From Arthrobacter yangruifuii (GTDB lineage Bacteria; Actinomycetota; Actinomycetes; Actinomycetales; Micrococcaceae): 64,000 nucleotides of DNA. The DNA lies in the NCBI RefSeq assembly GCF_009192775.1, contig NZ_VTFX01000003.1, positions 1 to 64,000 on the forward strand, in the 5' to 3' direction. This document shows, in pieces, positions 1-9,254 of the stretch. A program made the position numbers and the translations under genes. Under the pieces are notes generated by a model, which was not told where the DNA came from, searched no databases, and saw only the letters and a program-made list of their open reading frames with translations. Positions within the stretch are counted from its first letter, which is position 1. Each line of letters starts with the position of its first letter.

Positions 1-83
<83 letters not shown>

Positions 84-121
84 CTTTGTCCCCGCCGCAC
101 GGCCCGTGGCACAATCGCCGG

Positions 122-604
122 ATGACGCCGCGCCGCAGAATCCGCCCAACCGCTCCCGCCGCTGCCGCTGCAGCAGGGCTCCTGGCGCTCGCCGTCGGGC
201 TGTCCGGGTGCAGCTCCTCGGGAGATACGGGGGAGGACAATGCGGCTCCGGCGCCGGCACCGGCGTCGGCGTCCGCTGCACCGGAGTCCGCTCCGGCGGA
301 GACCGCGGCCGGCGCACCCCATGCCGCGGTCACGGCAGCGCTGGAGTCCACGCTGGGGAAGCTGGCGGCCGCCAATCCCGCTCCGGGCCGGGATGCGGTG
401 ATGGAGGCCTTTACGTCCGCAGGCTTCCCCGCGGACGCGGTGGAGGTGTCCGCAGACCGCACGCCCACCGGCTTGGACGTTGACTCCATCCAGGCCGCGG
501 CCGTGCATGACGGTGAGTGCATTTTCGGTGAAGTCCGGGACGGGGCCGCGACTGTGACCGTGCTTCCGCCGCTGTCCGACGGCTCGTGCTTCGTCGGCAA
601 CTGA
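122..604 (+). CDS. Small secreted lipoprotein of unknown function (160 aa)
   Basis: The protein starts with an Arg-rich n-region (MTPRRRIR), a hydrophobic Ala/Leu stretch and a lipobox ending LSGC at about residues 27-30, so it should be lipidated and anchored outside the membrane. A Ser/Ala/Pro/Glu-rich linker follows to about residue 75, then a compact domain of about 85 residues containing two Cys (DGECIFGE and DGSCFVG) that could form a disulphide. I do not recognise the family. An upstream in-frame TTG at 86 exists, but ATG at 122 gives a standard lipoprotein signal and is preferred. DUF6993-like proteins of Micrococcales have this general form, but that is only a guess. The gene lies alone upstream of ettA. 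Confidence 0.75.
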   Translation: MTPRRRIRPTAPAAAAAAGLLALAVGLSGCSSSGDTGEDNAAPAPAPASASAAPESAPAETAAGAPHAAVTAALESTLGKLAAANPAPGRDAVMEAFTSAGFPADAVEVSADRTPTGLDVDSIQAAAVHDGECIFGEVRDGAATVTVLPPLSDGSCFVGN

Positions 605-741
605 CGCCTGGACTCAACGCCGGGAACCCGTCCCGCCGGCCGGCCGCCGGGTCCTGACGCAAACCGTGCCGCGGCCCGCACCGGGCACCGTGCTGTCCGT
701 GCGCGGAACCCGGAAAATGGGATATATCGCCGCTGACACAT

Positions 742-747
742 TAGCCT
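742..747 (+). promoter_or_regulatory. Putative -10 box of ettA (leaderless arrangement)
   Basis: TAGCCT is followed by seven bases and then the ettA ATG at 755. Transcription starting about seven bases after the -10 box would begin at the start codon itself. No Shine-Dalgarno sequence is visible before 755, which fits a leaderless mRNA. Inferred from spacing only. Confidence 0.4.
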
Positions 748-754
748 TGTAGAT

Positions 755-2437
755 ATGGCGGAATTTATCTACACGATGACCAAGGCCCGCAAGGCCGTTG
801 GCGACAAAGTAATCCTCGACGACGTAAGCATGTCCTTCTACCCCGGCGCCAAGATCGGCGTGGTGGGCCCGAACGGTGCGGGTAAGTCCACCATCCTCAA
901 GATCATGGCGGGACTGGACACCCCCTCCAACGGTGAGGCCCGGCTCAGTGCCGGCTACTCCGTGGGCATCCTGCTGCAGGAGCCCCCGCTGAATGAGGAG
1001 AAAACCGTCCTCGGCAACGTCCAGGAGGGCGTGGGCGAGATTTACGGCAAAATCCAGCGCTTCAATGAGATCTCCGAAGAAATGTCCCAGCCCGACGCGG
1101 ACTTTGATTCCCTCCTTGACGAAATGGGCAAGCTGCAGGAAGCCATCGACGCCGCCGACGCATGGGACATCGACTCCCAGCTCGAACAGGCCATGGACGC
1201 CCTGCGCTGCCCGCCGCCGGACGCCGACGTGACGGTCCTCTCCGGTGGTGAGCGACGCCGCGTGGCCCTGTGCAAGCTCCTGCTGCAGAAGCCGGACCTG
1301 CTCCTCCTCGATGAGCCCACCAACCACCTCGACGCCGAGAGCGTGCTCTGGCTCGAACAGCACCTGTCCGCGTACCACGGCGCCGTCCTGGCCGTGACCC
1401 ACGACCGGTATTTCCTGGACCACGTGGCCGAGTGGATCGCCGAAGTGGACCGCGGGCACCTGTACCCGTACGAAGGCAACTACTCCACCTACCTGGAGAA
1501 GAAGCGCGCACGCCTGGAAGTCCAGGGCAAGAAAGACCAGAAGCTGGCCAAGCGGCTCTCCGACGAACTGGACTGGGTCCGCTCCAACGCCAAGGGACGC
1601 CAGACCAAGTCCAAGGCCCGGCTGGCCCGCTATGAGGAAATGGCGGCGGAGGCCGAGCGCACCCGCAAGCTGGACTTCGAAGAGATCCAGATTCCGCCGG
1701 GACCGCGCCTGGGCTCCCTGGTGCTGGAAGCCAAGGACCTGCAGAAGGGCTACGGTGACCGCCAGCTGATCAACGGACTGTCCTTCTCCCTGCCGCGCAA
1801 CGGCATTGTGGGCGTCATCGGCCCCAACGGCGTCGGTAAAACCACCCTCTTCAAGACCATTGTGGGCCTGGAACCGCTTGACGGCGGCGAGCTGAAGATC
1901 GGTGACTCGGTCCGCATCTCCTACGTCGACCAGTCCCGCGGCGGCATCGACCCGGAGAAGAGCCTCTGGGAAGTCGTCTCCGACGGTCTGGACTTCATCC
2001 AGGTGGGACAGGTGGAAATGCCCTCACGCGCCTACGTGTCGGCCTTCGGATTCAAGGGCCCGGACCAGCAGAAGAAAGCCGGGGTGCTTTCCGGCGGTGA
2101 GCGCAACCGCCTGAACCTGGCCATGACCCTGAAGCAGGGCGGCAATCTGCTGCTGCTCGATGAGCCCACCAACGACCTTGACGTGGAAACCCTCTCCAGC
2201 CTGGAGAACGCGCTGCTGGAATTCCCCGGCTGCGCCGTGGTGGTCTCGCACGACCGGTGGTTCCTTGACCGGGTGGCCACCCACATCCTCGCCTTCGAGG
2301 GAACCGAAGAGGACCCGGCGAACTGGTACTGGTTCGAGGGCAACTTCGAGTCCTACGAACAGAACAAGATCGAGCGCCTTGGCCCGGATGCTGCCAAGCC
2401 GCACCGGGTGACGCACCGCCGCCTGACGCGCGACTAG
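755..2437 (+). CDS. ettA: Energy-dependent translational throttle protein EttA (ABC-F ATPase)
   Basis: A 560-aa soluble ABC-F protein with two ATPase domains and no membrane segments, the usual EttA length. Domain 1 has Walker A GPNGAGKS near residue 39, signature LSGGERRR near 163 and Walker B LLLLDEPTNHLD near 181. Domain 2 has GPNGVGKT near 355, LSGGERNR near 446 and LLLLDEPTNDLD. The linker between them is charged (KKDQKLAKRLSDELDWVRS) as in ABC-F interdomain arms. EttA binds the ribosomal E site and gates the first elongation step according to the ATP/ADP ratio. The gene stands alone and ends at a strong hairpin terminator. Resistance-type ABC-F proteins are less likely given the close match to the EttA N-terminus (MAEFIYTM). 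Confidence 0.95.
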   Translation: MAEFIYTMTKARKAVGDKVILDDVSMSFYPGAKIGVVGPNGAGKSTILKIMAGLDTPSNGEARLSAGYSVGILLQEPPLNEEKTVLGNVQEGVGEIYGKIQRFNEISEEMSQPDADFDSLLDEMGKLQEAIDAADAWDIDSQLEQAMDALRCPPPDADVTVLSGGERRRVALCKLLLQKPDLLLLDEPTNHLDAESVLWLEQHLSAYHGAVLAVTHDRYFLDHVAEWIAEVDRGHLYPYEGNYSTYLEKKRARLEVQGKKDQKLAKRLSDELDWVRSNAKGRQTKSKARLARYEEMAAEAERTRKLDFEEIQIPPGPRLGSLVLEAKDLQKGYGDRQLINGLSFSLPRNGIVGVIGPNGVGKTTLFKTIVGLEPLDGGELKIGDSVRISYVDQSRGGIDPEKSLWEVVSDGLDFIQVGQVEMPSRAYVSAFGFKGPDQQKKAGVLSGGERNRLNLAMTLKQGGNLLLLDEPTNDLDVETLSSLENALLEFPGCAVVVSHDRWFLDRVATHILAFEGTEEDPANWYWFEGNFESYEQNKIERLGPDAAKPHRVTHRRLTRD

Positions 2438-2454
2438 TCTCTGCACGCGGGCAG

Positions 2455-2498
2455 ACAAAGGAGCTCCGCTTCCCTCGGGGGAAGCGGAGCTCCTTTGT
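2455..2498. terminator. Bidirectional hairpin terminator between ettA and tesB
   Basis: A 20-bp perfect inverted repeat (2455-2474 with 2479-2498, loop TCGG) is followed by GTTTTC on the + strand. It lies between two convergent genes, ettA (+) and the thioesterase (-), and can serve both. Confidence 0.85.
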
Positions 2499-2534
2499 GT
2501 TTTCCCGTGCCGGTGCCGCGGACACCGGGGCCGG

Positions 2535-3419
2535 TTACTGGGGGATGCGGACCATGCCCTCCTGGGCAACCGTGGCCACCAGCTCGCCGCGGCGGTTGAA
2601 GATCCGTCCCGTGGACAGTCCCCGGGCGGCGGATGCGCTGGGGGATTCCTGCACATAGAGCAGCCAGTCGTCGACCCGGACCGGCCGGTGCCACCACATG
2701 GCGTGGTCCAGGCTGGCGATGCTCATGCCCGGGGTGGTCCAGGAGAGCCCGTGACCGCGCAGCACCGGTTCCAGCAGGGTGTAATCGCTGGCATAGGCGA
2801 GGGCGGCGCGGTGCAGGTTCTCGCCGTCAGGCATCGGCTTGAAAGTCTTCATCCAGACGGCGTTGTGCGGTGTCTTTTCCCGTCCGGCACGGACGTAGAC
2901 CGGATCCATGACGTGGCGGATATCCATTGGCCGGCGGTGTGACCAGGCCTCGGCCACGGGGTGGTCGAAGTCCTGAAGCAGTTCAGCCGTGGTCGGCAGG
3001 TCCTCCGGCTCCGGAATGCCTGCGGGCATCTCTTCCTGGTGGTCCAGCCCCGAATCGGGGATCTGGAAGGACGCGATCATGGACAGGATCGGCTTGCCGT
3101 TCTGGTAGGCGTGGCTGCGCCGTGCGGAGAAGGACCGGCCGTCCCGCAGCCGCTCCACGCCGAAGGTAATGGGCAGCTCGGTGTCACCGGGACGCAGGAA
3201 ATACCCGTGCATGGAATGCATTACCCGGTCCTCGGGAACGGTCCGGGAAGCAGCTACAAGGGACTGGCCCAGCACCTGTCCGCCGAAGATCCTCTTCCGC
3301 GGTTCGGACTGGGACCCTCCGACGAAGATATCCTCGTACGTCTTCGCGCCGCCGGCGGAACTCAGGTCCAGCAGCTCCAGCAGGGACGCTGTCGGATCGA
3401 AGGATTCATCAATGGACAT
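2535..3419 (-). CDS. tesB: Acyl-CoA thioesterase II (TesB family)
   Basis: A 294-aa double-hotdog protein matching TesB length. The N-terminal hotdog has RIFGGQVLGQSL near residue 43 and HSMHGYFLRPGD near 67; the C-terminal hotdog has SLDHAMWWHRP near 245 followed by DWLLYVQESPSA, both family landmarks. It hydrolyses medium and long acyl-CoA to free fatty acid and CoA in the cytoplasm. ATG at 3419 is preceded by AGGAG about ten bases upstream. It is divergent from another, single-hotdog thioesterase starting at 3569, so the 150-bp gap should hold promoters for both. Confidence 0.92.
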   Translation of the reverse strand: MSIDESFDPTASLLELLDLSSAGGAKTYEDIFVGGSQSEPRKRIFGGQVLGQSLVAASRTVPEDRVMHSMHGYFLRPGDTELPITFGVERLRDGRSFSARRSHAYQNGKPILSMIASFQIPDSGLDHQEEMPAGIPEPEDLPTTAELLQDFDHPVAEAWSHRRPMDIRHVMDPVYVRAGREKTPHNAVWMKTFKPMPDGENLHRAALAYASDYTLLEPVLRGHGLSWTTPGMSIASLDHAMWWHRPVRVDDWLLYVQESPSASAARGLSTGRIFNRRGELVATVAQEGMVRIPQ

Positions 3420-3568
3420 CAGGAACTATCTCCTAGCAGGAAGGGCGGTGCCGCCCGGTGGCAGGGACCGCGGAAGACTCTTGGGTTAAACGTACCGGTC
3501 AGTAACAACGCGGGCGTCCCGGCGGCGCCGTTTTAGGGCAAAGCTCACTCTCTGGGAGGATGGAGGGC

Positions 3569-4048
3569 ATGTCTGTGCATCGTTTTCCCATCCAGCTGCG
3601 GTTCGGCGACCAAGATCCCAACGGCCACGTCAACAATGTCGCGTTTGTCCAGTTCCTCGAGGAAGCACGGGTCCAGCTGGGCCTGCTGCCGCTTCCGGAG
3701 GACGCCGGCGGGCCGGGCAGCTTCCGCGACCTGACCGGGGACCGCGCGGCAATCTATGTGGCCCGGCAGGAAATCGAGTACCGGGCGCCCCTGCTGCACC
3801 GGAGGGATCCGGTGTGGGTGGACGTCTGGGTCACCCGGCTCGGCTCCAGCAGCCTGTCCTATGGCTTCCGCCTGGCGGATGAAGATGCCTCCACCGTGTA
3901 CGCCTACGCCGAAGCAGCAATGGTGCAGGTTGAAGCCGCCAGCGGCACGCCGACGCCGCTCACGAGCGAACAGCGGCAGGTGCTCCACGGATGGCTGGGG
4001 GACCCGGTGCCGTTCCGTGCTGCCGCGTCCGCCGGACAGGAGCGCTAG
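3569..4048 (+). CDS. Single-hotdog acyl-CoA thioesterase (4HBT/YbgC-like)
   Basis: A protein of about 159 aa with the hotdog signature RFGDQDPNGHVNNVAFVQF near residue 10, in which the Asp after GDQ is the usual catalytic residue of the 4-hydroxybenzoyl-CoA thioesterase superfamily. The substrate is probably a short or medium acyl-CoA but cannot be read from sequence. Start: ATG at 3560 sits directly on GGGAGG, while ATG at 3569 has this ribosome binding site at nine bases, so 3569 is preferred. The stop codon TAG is immediately followed by the ATG of the next gene, implying translational coupling. Confidence 0.88.
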   Translation: MSVHRFPIQLRFGDQDPNGHVNNVAFVQFLEEARVQLGLLPLPEDAGGPGSFRDLTGDRAAIYVARQEIEYRAPLLHRRDPVWVDVWVTRLGSSSLSYGFRLADEDASTVYAYAEAAMVQVEAASGTPTPLTSEQRQVLHGWLGDPVPFRAAASAGQER

Positions 4049-4711
4049 ATGGACAGCGAACTCCGGCTGGCTGATCCACAGGTCACCGCGGATCTGCGCA
4101 GTTTTGTTGCCCGGGCCCGGACGGCGGACGACGGGGCGGTCCGCCTGCAGGCGGTGGGGCCCGTCCTCGCGGCCTACGTATGCATCCTGCGTCCGCGGAT
4201 TCTCGGCGAGGACACCCCGACGGTGCTGGGCCTGCGGACCATGGCCCTGGCGGCTGAGGCCGACGTGGACACCACGGTCTCCCTGGCCGCGGTGGGGGAC
4301 CGGCTCGCCCGGATGGGAACAGCAGACACGGTGCTTCCGGTGCCGCCGATGACCGTCCGCGAAACGTGGGCAGGCATCCTCGCCCCGCGGTCCGGCTGGC
4401 AGCCTGCCGGCCGGGTGCCGGTACAGCTGCTCGAGCAGACAGCGCACCGCGGGATCCGCGAGGTGGCAGCCATGCTCCCGCAGAGCCCGGGAGCCGCCGT
4501 CGTGCACAACGCCCGGGCCAGGGTCTGGGCACAGCCGATGGGCGGAACCGAGGTTCCGGTGCCGGCGGGAGCGGCCTTTGCCGCGCTGTCGCTCGGGTTC
4601 CTTCCGGTCAACGAACCGGAGGCCGACGCCGCACTGTTCAGCAACGGACGCTGGCTGCGGCTGAGCACCGCCCGCGGGCACGTCCTGATCCGGTTGCCGG
4701 CGGTCCTGTAA
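4049..4711 (+). CDS. Conserved hypothetical protein coupled to a thioesterase
   Basis: A 220-aa soluble protein with no signal peptide or membrane segment and no motif I recognise. It is Ala/Val/Arg rich with GC-biased third codon positions typical of its neighbours, so it is a real gene. Its ATG directly abuts the stop codon of the upstream thioesterase, so the two are co-translated and may act together, perhaps in acyl-CoA turnover. That role is inferred from position only. It converges on glbO, whose stop lies 18 bases downstream. Confidence 0.75.
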   Translation: MDSELRLADPQVTADLRSFVARARTADDGAVRLQAVGPVLAAYVCILRPRILGEDTPTVLGLRTMALAAEADVDTTVSLAAVGDRLARMGTADTVLPVPPMTVRETWAGILAPRSGWQPAGRVPVQLLEQTAHRGIREVAAMLPQSPGAAVVHNARARVWAQPMGGTEVPVPAGAAFAALSLGFLPVNEPEADAALFSNGRWLRLSTARGHVLIRLPAVL

Positions 4712-4729
4712 CCGCTCCCGGCGCCCGGT

Positions 4730-5218
4730 TCAGGCCGAGTTGACCATGGAGTGGGCCGCGCGTTCCAGATAGTCCCAGAGGGTCCCCTCGTGCAGGGGGG
4801 AGAGGTTCAGTGAATCAACGGCGGCACGCATATGCCGCAGCCACGCATCACGGGCCGCGGGCGTGACGATGAAGGGCATATGCCGCATTCGGAGCCTCGG
4901 GTGCCCGCGCTGCTCGCCGTAGGTCTTCGGTCCGCCCCAGTACTGTTCGAGGAACAGCAGCAGGCGTTCCTTGGCCGGGCCGAGGTCTTCCTCCGGATAC
5001 ATCGGCCGCATCAGGGGATCATCCGCGACTCCTGCGTAAAACACGTCGACCAGCTGAACGAAGGTCGGATGCCCGCCCACGGCCTCGTAGAAGTTCTCCG
5101 TATACTGCGGCTGCGTGAAGGCCTGCGGCTGCGGCGTGGGCTGCCGGGCCGGGCTCAGCGGCAGGGACACTGCGCTGGGCGGTGCCTGGGGTGCCGGTTC
5201 CGGCGTCGGGTCAGTCAT
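4730..5218 (-). CDS. glbO: Group II truncated haemoglobin (trHbO type)
   Basis: A 162-aa protein with a Pro/Gln-rich N-terminal extension of about 38 residues before the globin core. The core contains [41 protein letters not shown] and the proximal His in MRHMPF, the pattern of HbO-type truncated globins. These bind haem and O2 or NO and are linked to respiration and nitrosative stress. The start ATG at 5218 overlaps the stop of the mscS gene upstream (ATGACTGA), so the two form an operon. Longer in-frame reading upstream lies inside mscS and is rejected. Confidence 0.92.
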   Translation of the reverse strand: MTDPTPEPAPQAPPSAVSLPLSPARQPTPQPQAFTQPQYTENFYEAVGGHPTFVQLVDVFYAGVADDPLMRPMYPEEDLGPAKERLLLFLEQYWGGPKTYGEQRGHPRLRMRHMPFIVTPAARDAWLRHMRAAVDSLNLSPLHEGTLWDYLERAAHSMVNSA

Positions 5219-5879
5219 TGGCGGCCACACCGTCCTTGAGTGCGCTTTCCCCGGCCGGTTCCGGCGCGGTTTCTCCCACGTAGGTGCCCTGTGACCGGTT
5301 GCCGATCTTGGCGATCTCGCCGTTGCGGATGTACCAGATGACGCCGCGGTCATCGATGATCCGCGTGATCCGGATCCCGACGGACTGGACCGTGCCGGCG
5401 GTGTCTCCGACTTCAATGACGTCGCCGATGCCGTATTGGTCCTCAATGGTGATGAAGAAGCCGGCCAAGGCGTCGCGGATGAGCTCCCGGGCACCGAAAC
5501 CGAGGGCGATGCCCACAATGCCTACGCTGGCCAGCAGCGGGGCAATGTTGATCCCCACGGCATCCAGGACCATGATGATCGCGACGGTCCAGATGGAGAC
5601 GTTGACGGCACTGCGCAGCAGGGCACCGATGGTGTCGGCCCGCTGGGCGCGGCGCTTCTTATCCAGGTTGCGCATCACCGGCTGCGCCCACTTGAGCTTC
5701 GAGCCGTGGAAGAGGGAGTAGCCCTTCTGCGCGCGGGCCACCATCCGGCCGATCAGGAAACGTGCAGCAAACCAGACGCCGGTCGCGGCCAGGACAATCA
5801 CGGCGGCCTCAATGAGGCCGGAAAAGTCAAAATCATTGACGGTCACTGAGGAGAGGTCAATTTCGGAAGCGGAAAGCAC
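5211..5879 (-). CDS. Small-conductance mechanosensitive ion channel (MscS family)
   Basis: A 222-aa membrane protein. A first membrane segment spans about residues 22-42 ([20 protein letters not shown]), then a basic loop, a second segment near 90-105 and the pore-lining TM3 with [19 protein letters not shown] near 115. The beta domain ([19 protein letters not shown]) follows. MscS channels open on membrane tension and release osmolytes during hypo-osmotic shock. The GTG at 5879 is used; the distant AGGA upstream is a weak ribosome binding site. It overlaps glbO by eight bases. Confidence 0.9.
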   Translation of the reverse strand: MLSASEIDLSSVTVNDFDFSGLIEAAVIVLAATGVWFAARFLIGRMVARAQKGYSLFHGSKLKWAQPVMRNLDKKRRAQRADTIGALLRSAVNVSIWTVAIIMVLDAVGINIAPLLASVGIVGIALGFGARELIRDALAGFFITIEDQYGIGDVIEVGDTAGTVQSVGIRITRIIDDRGVIWYIRNGEIAKIGNRSQGTYVGETAPEPAGESALKDGVAAND

Positions 5880-5966
5880 GGGGAGCTGTTCATCCTTTGG
5901 GTTGCGGGGCAGTGGTCTGCGGTTAAGGCTACCCGGGCGGGCAGCCTAAGGGACGGCATCCTGAGG

Positions 5967-6458
5967 TCAGGACACCGTCGCCGGCCGGTGCTCGACCGGA
6001 AAGTTCACGCTCCGCGCGATGAAGCACAGGCTGTTCGCTTCGGCGTGCATTGGTCCGGTGGCCAGCTCGACGGCGGCGGGCCCGCCGGCGCCGTCGATGG
6101 TGACCGAGGGGCGCAGCAGCACGGAGGTGAATTCCCCGCTGCCGTCCCGGTTGAGCCGCAGCGTGCCTTCGGGGGAATCCGTATAGCCCAGGACGCGGAT
6201 GCCGTGCCGGACGGCCACATGCAGGTAGGAGAGCATGTGGCACTGTGACAGCGCGGCCAGCAGCAGCTGTTCGGGGTTCCAGCGGTCCCGGTCACCGTGG
6301 AACGTGGGGTCCGCGGTACCGGGCAGGTCCGGCAGTCCGGCCGCCCTGATGATGTGGTCGCGGCCGTAGCCGCGGTAGGACGCAGTGCCGCCGCCGCGGT
6401 TTCCCGTCCATTCCAGCTCGAGCGTGTAACGGTGTTCGGAGAGATTCACGCTCTCCAA
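5967..6458 (-). CDS. OsmC/Ohr-family peroxide-reducing protein
   Basis: A 163-aa protein with the two conserved OsmC/Ohr cysteines, in LSQCHMLSYL near residue 75 and SLCFIARSVNFP near 146, which form the redox pair that reduces organic peroxides. HATP-type hydrophobic core segments WNPEQLLLAALS are also present. It is cytoplasmic and alone between the mscS-glbO operon and pepN. Start is uncertain: TTG at 6458 gives the full length, but GTG at 6449 has GGAGA just upstream. The distinction between OsmC and Ohr cannot be settled here. Confidence 0.88.
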   Translation of the reverse strand: MESVNLSEHRYTLELEWTGNRGGGTASYRGYGRDHIIRAAGLPDLPGTADPTFHGDRDRWNPEQLLLAALSQCHMLSYLHVAVRHGIRVLGYTDSPEGTLRLNRDGSGEFTSVLLRPSVTIDGAGGPAAVELATGPMHAEANSLCFIARSVNFPVEHRPATVS

Positions 6459-6507
6459 GCTACCGTCTTTGCCCGCGGCGGAAGGGAAACCGCGGCGGCA
6501 GGGCCGT

Positions 6508-9060
6508 TTACCTGTCGGCGTCCTGGGCCTTCAGTGCGCGGACCACTCCGTCCCGGTTTTCCAGGATGAGCCGGCGCAGGGAGGGGGAGTCCGTGCCCAG
6601 CTCGGCCAGGAAGGCATCGGTGCGGTCCACCGTGTCCTGCCGGGTCAGCCGGGTGGGGTACAGTCCGACGGCGATCTGCTGGGCGATTTCGTGGGTACGG
6701 CTTCCCCAAACGTCCCGGATCGAGTCGAAGTACTTCTGTGCGTACGGTTCCAGCAGTGCGGTGTCATGGACCCGCATGAAGCCGGCGATGGCAGAACGCT
6801 GGGCGGCGTTGGGCATGTCCGAACGCTCCACAATGGCCTCCCAGGCGGCTGCCTTGGCTTCGGCCGTGGGCAGGGCGGCCCGTGCCATGGCGGCGGCCAG
6901 GGCACCCGTGGCGGTGGCATCGCGCTCGAGCTCGGCGTCGATGTCCTCGGCGCTCCTCCGGCCGCCGACGACCAGGCCCGTGAGCAGTTCCCAGCGCAGG
7001 TCCGAGTCGATGGACAACCCTTCAAGGGACCGGCTGCCGTCGAACAGCCCTGCCAGCGTGTCCAGCTGTTCCCCGGACACGGCGTGCGCGGCGAAGGCCT
7101 TGACGAACTGCAGCTGTGAATCCGAAGCCGGCTCCGCGGCGGATGCCAGGGCCCAGAGGCTGTCCGCAGCGGCCACGGTCATGGCTTCGCGGTCCGCGGG
7201 GCTGACGTAGAAGGCCAGCGTGGTGGCCAGCTGGCGCAGCAGCACCTGGACGACGGTGGAATCGGACTCCGAGGCGATGTTCTGGAGAACCAGTTCCACG
7301 TAGTTGCGTGCCGGGGTTTCCGCATCCCGGGCGGCATCCCAGGCAGCAGCCCAGACGAGCGTGCGGGGCAGGGAGTCGGCGATGCTGCGCAGGTTCCGGG
7401 TGGCGGTGTGCTGCGAGACCTCGTCGAGCCGGATCTTCGCGTAGGCCAGATCGTCGTCATTGAGCAGCAGCAGCTCCGGGCGCGGCTGGCCGACGAGCTC
7501 CGGTACCTCGGTGCGTGCGCCGTCGACGTCGAGCTCCACCCGGTGGGTGCGCTGCAGCCGGCCCTCACCGTCGGCGTTGTAGAAGCCGATGGCGAGGCGG
7601 TGCGGGCGCAGGGTGGGGTATTCCTCGATGGCGCTCTGCAGCACGGTGAAGGAGGTGATGGTGCCGTCCTGCGCGGTTTCGAGTTCGGGGCGCAGCGTGT
7701 TGACGCCGGCGGTTTCCAGCCACTGGGCGGACCATTCCTTGAGGTCCCGGCCGCTGGCTGTTTCCAGCTCGGAGAGCAGGTCATTGAGTTCCGTGTTGTG
7801 CCAGGCGTGCTTGCCGAAGTATTCACGCACCCCGGCCATGAACTTATCCTGGCCGACCCAGGCCACCAGTTGCTTCAGCACCGAAGCGCCCTTGGCGTAG
7901 GTGATGCCGTCGAAGTTGACCTGGACGTCTTCCAGATCACGGATTTCAGCGACGATGGGGTGCGTGGTGGGCAGCTGGTCCTGACGGTAGGCCCAGGCCT
8001 TTTCCAGCGACGCGAACGTGGTCCAGGCCTGCCGGAACTCGGTGGCCTCGGCCGCGGCCAGGGTGGACATGAACTCGGCAAAGGACTCGTTCAGCCACAG
8101 GTCGTTCCACCAGCGCATGGTGACCAGGTCCCCGAACCACATGTGGGCAAGTTCGTGCAGGATGGTCACGGCGCGGCGTTCAACTGTTGCGTCGGTGACC
8201 CGGGAACGGAAGACGTAGCTTTCCAGGAAGGTGACGGCACCGGCATTTTCCATGGCCCCGGCGTTGAACTCCGGAACAAAAAGCTGGTCGTATTTCTCGA
8301 ACGGGTACGGGGTGCCGAACTGCTCTTCGTAGAAGGCAAAACCCTGGCGGGTCAGTTCGAAGATGTTTTCCGCGTCCATGTACTGCATCAGCGACCGGCG
8401 GGCGAAAACGCCCAGCGCAATGGTGCGCCCGTCCGAGCTGGTCAGTTCGCTGCGCACATTCTGGTACGGACCGGCGATCAGCGCGGTGATGTAGGAGGAA
8501 ATCCGCGGCGTGGGTTCAAAGCTCCAGGTGGAGCTGGGGGTGGGATCGGCCAGGTCGCCGGCGGGGACGGGCTCCGGGGTGGGGGAGTTGGAAATGACGT
8601 CCCAGTATGACGGGGCGGTGACCGTGAAGCGGAACGTCGCCTTCAGGTCCGGCTGCTCGAACACTGCGAACATGCGGCGTGAATCCGGAACCTCGAACTG
8701 CGAGTAGAGGTACACCTCGTTGTCCACAGGGTCCACGAAGCGGTGCAGGCCCTCGCCGGTGTTCATGTAGCGGGCGTCGGCCTCCACCACCAGTTCGTTG
8801 GACGCAGCGAGGTTCGGCAGGGAGATACGTACGCCGTCGGACACTTCGGCGGGATCCAGCGGCACGCCGTTCAGCGTGATCCGGTGGACCGTGTCGGTCA
8901 CCGCGTCGATGAAAGTTGAGGTTCCGGGGCGGGCCGAGAACCGAACGACGGTGGTGCTGCCGAACACCGTCTCTCCTCGGGTCAGGTCAAGATTGACGTC
9001 ATAGGACTCGACGCTGAGCAATTCTGCGCGTTCACGGGCTTCGGAGCGCGTGAGATTCAT
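6508..9060 (-). CDS. pepN: Aminopeptidase N (M1 family zinc metallopeptidase)
   Basis: An 850-aa cytoplasmic M1 peptidase, the usual length for actinobacterial PepN. It has the exopeptidase motif GAMEN near residue 268, the zinc site HELAHMW near 303 and the third ligand Glu in NESFAEF near 326, then the long C-terminal ERAP1-like helical domain. It removes N-terminal residues from peptides. ATG at 9060 begins MNLTRSEARERAEL, the standard family N-terminus; further upstream in-frame sequence lacks homology. The gene has its own promoter region (9061-9180). Confidence 0.95.
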   Translation of the reverse strand: MNLTRSEARERAELLSVESYDVNLDLTRGETVFGSTTVVRFSARPGTSTFIDAVTDTVHRITLNGVPLDPAEVSDGVRISLPNLAASNELVVEADARYMNTGEGLHRFVDPVDNEVYLYSQFEVPDSRRMFAVFEQPDLKATFRFTVTAPSYWDVISNSPTPEPVPAGDLADPTPSSTWSFEPTPRISSYITALIAGPYQNVRSELTSSDGRTIALGVFARRSLMQYMDAENIFELTRQGFAFYEEQFGTPYPFEKYDQLFVPEFNAGAMENAGAVTFLESYVFRSRVTDATVERRAVTILHELAHMWFGDLVTMRWWNDLWLNESFAEFMSTLAAAEATEFRQAWTTFASLEKAWAYRQDQLPTTHPIVAEIRDLEDVQVNFDGITYAKGASVLKQLVAWVGQDKFMAGVREYFGKHAWHNTELNDLLSELETASGRDLKEWSAQWLETAGVNTLRPELETAQDGTITSFTVLQSAIEEYPTLRPHRLAIGFYNADGEGRLQRTHRVELDVDGARTEVPELVGQPRPELLLLNDDDLAYAKIRLDEVSQHTATRNLRSIADSLPRTLVWAAAWDAARDAETPARNYVELVLQNIASESDSTVVQVLLRQLATTLAFYVSPADREAMTVAAADSLWALASAAEPASDSQLQFVKAFAAHAVSGEQLDTLAGLFDGSRSLEGLSIDSDLRWELLTGLVVGGRRSAEDIDAELERDATATGALAAAMARAALPTAEAKAAAWEAIVERSDMPNAAQRSAIAGFMRVHDTALLEPYAQKYFDSIRDVWGSRTHEIAQQIAVGLYPTRLTRQDTVDRTDAFLAELGTDSPSLRRLILENRDGVVRALKAQDADR

Positions 9061-9186
9061 ACCGGGCAAGGCAGGGCCTTTCGAAGGGAAGGAAAAGGGG
9101 CCGGCGTTTTCGGGAAAATCCGTGAATTCACCGGACACTGTTGATCTTGTGCAACATTCTCTCACTGCTGGGGACCTGCCAAGCAA

Positions 9187-9222
9187 GAGAGGGGCGGATT
9201 GCCTTAGCAATCCGCCCCTCTC
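9187..9222 (-). terminator. Hairpin terminator downstream of the LGFP metalloprotease
   Basis: A perfect 16-bp inverted repeat with loop CTTA (9187-9202 with 9207-9222) lies 32 bases past the stop codon of the metalloprotease gene on the - strand. The T-run is short (TTGCTT), so efficiency is uncertain. Confidence 0.7.
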
Positions 9223-9254
9223 CTATGCCTGCCACCGGTGGATCCGGAATTCCC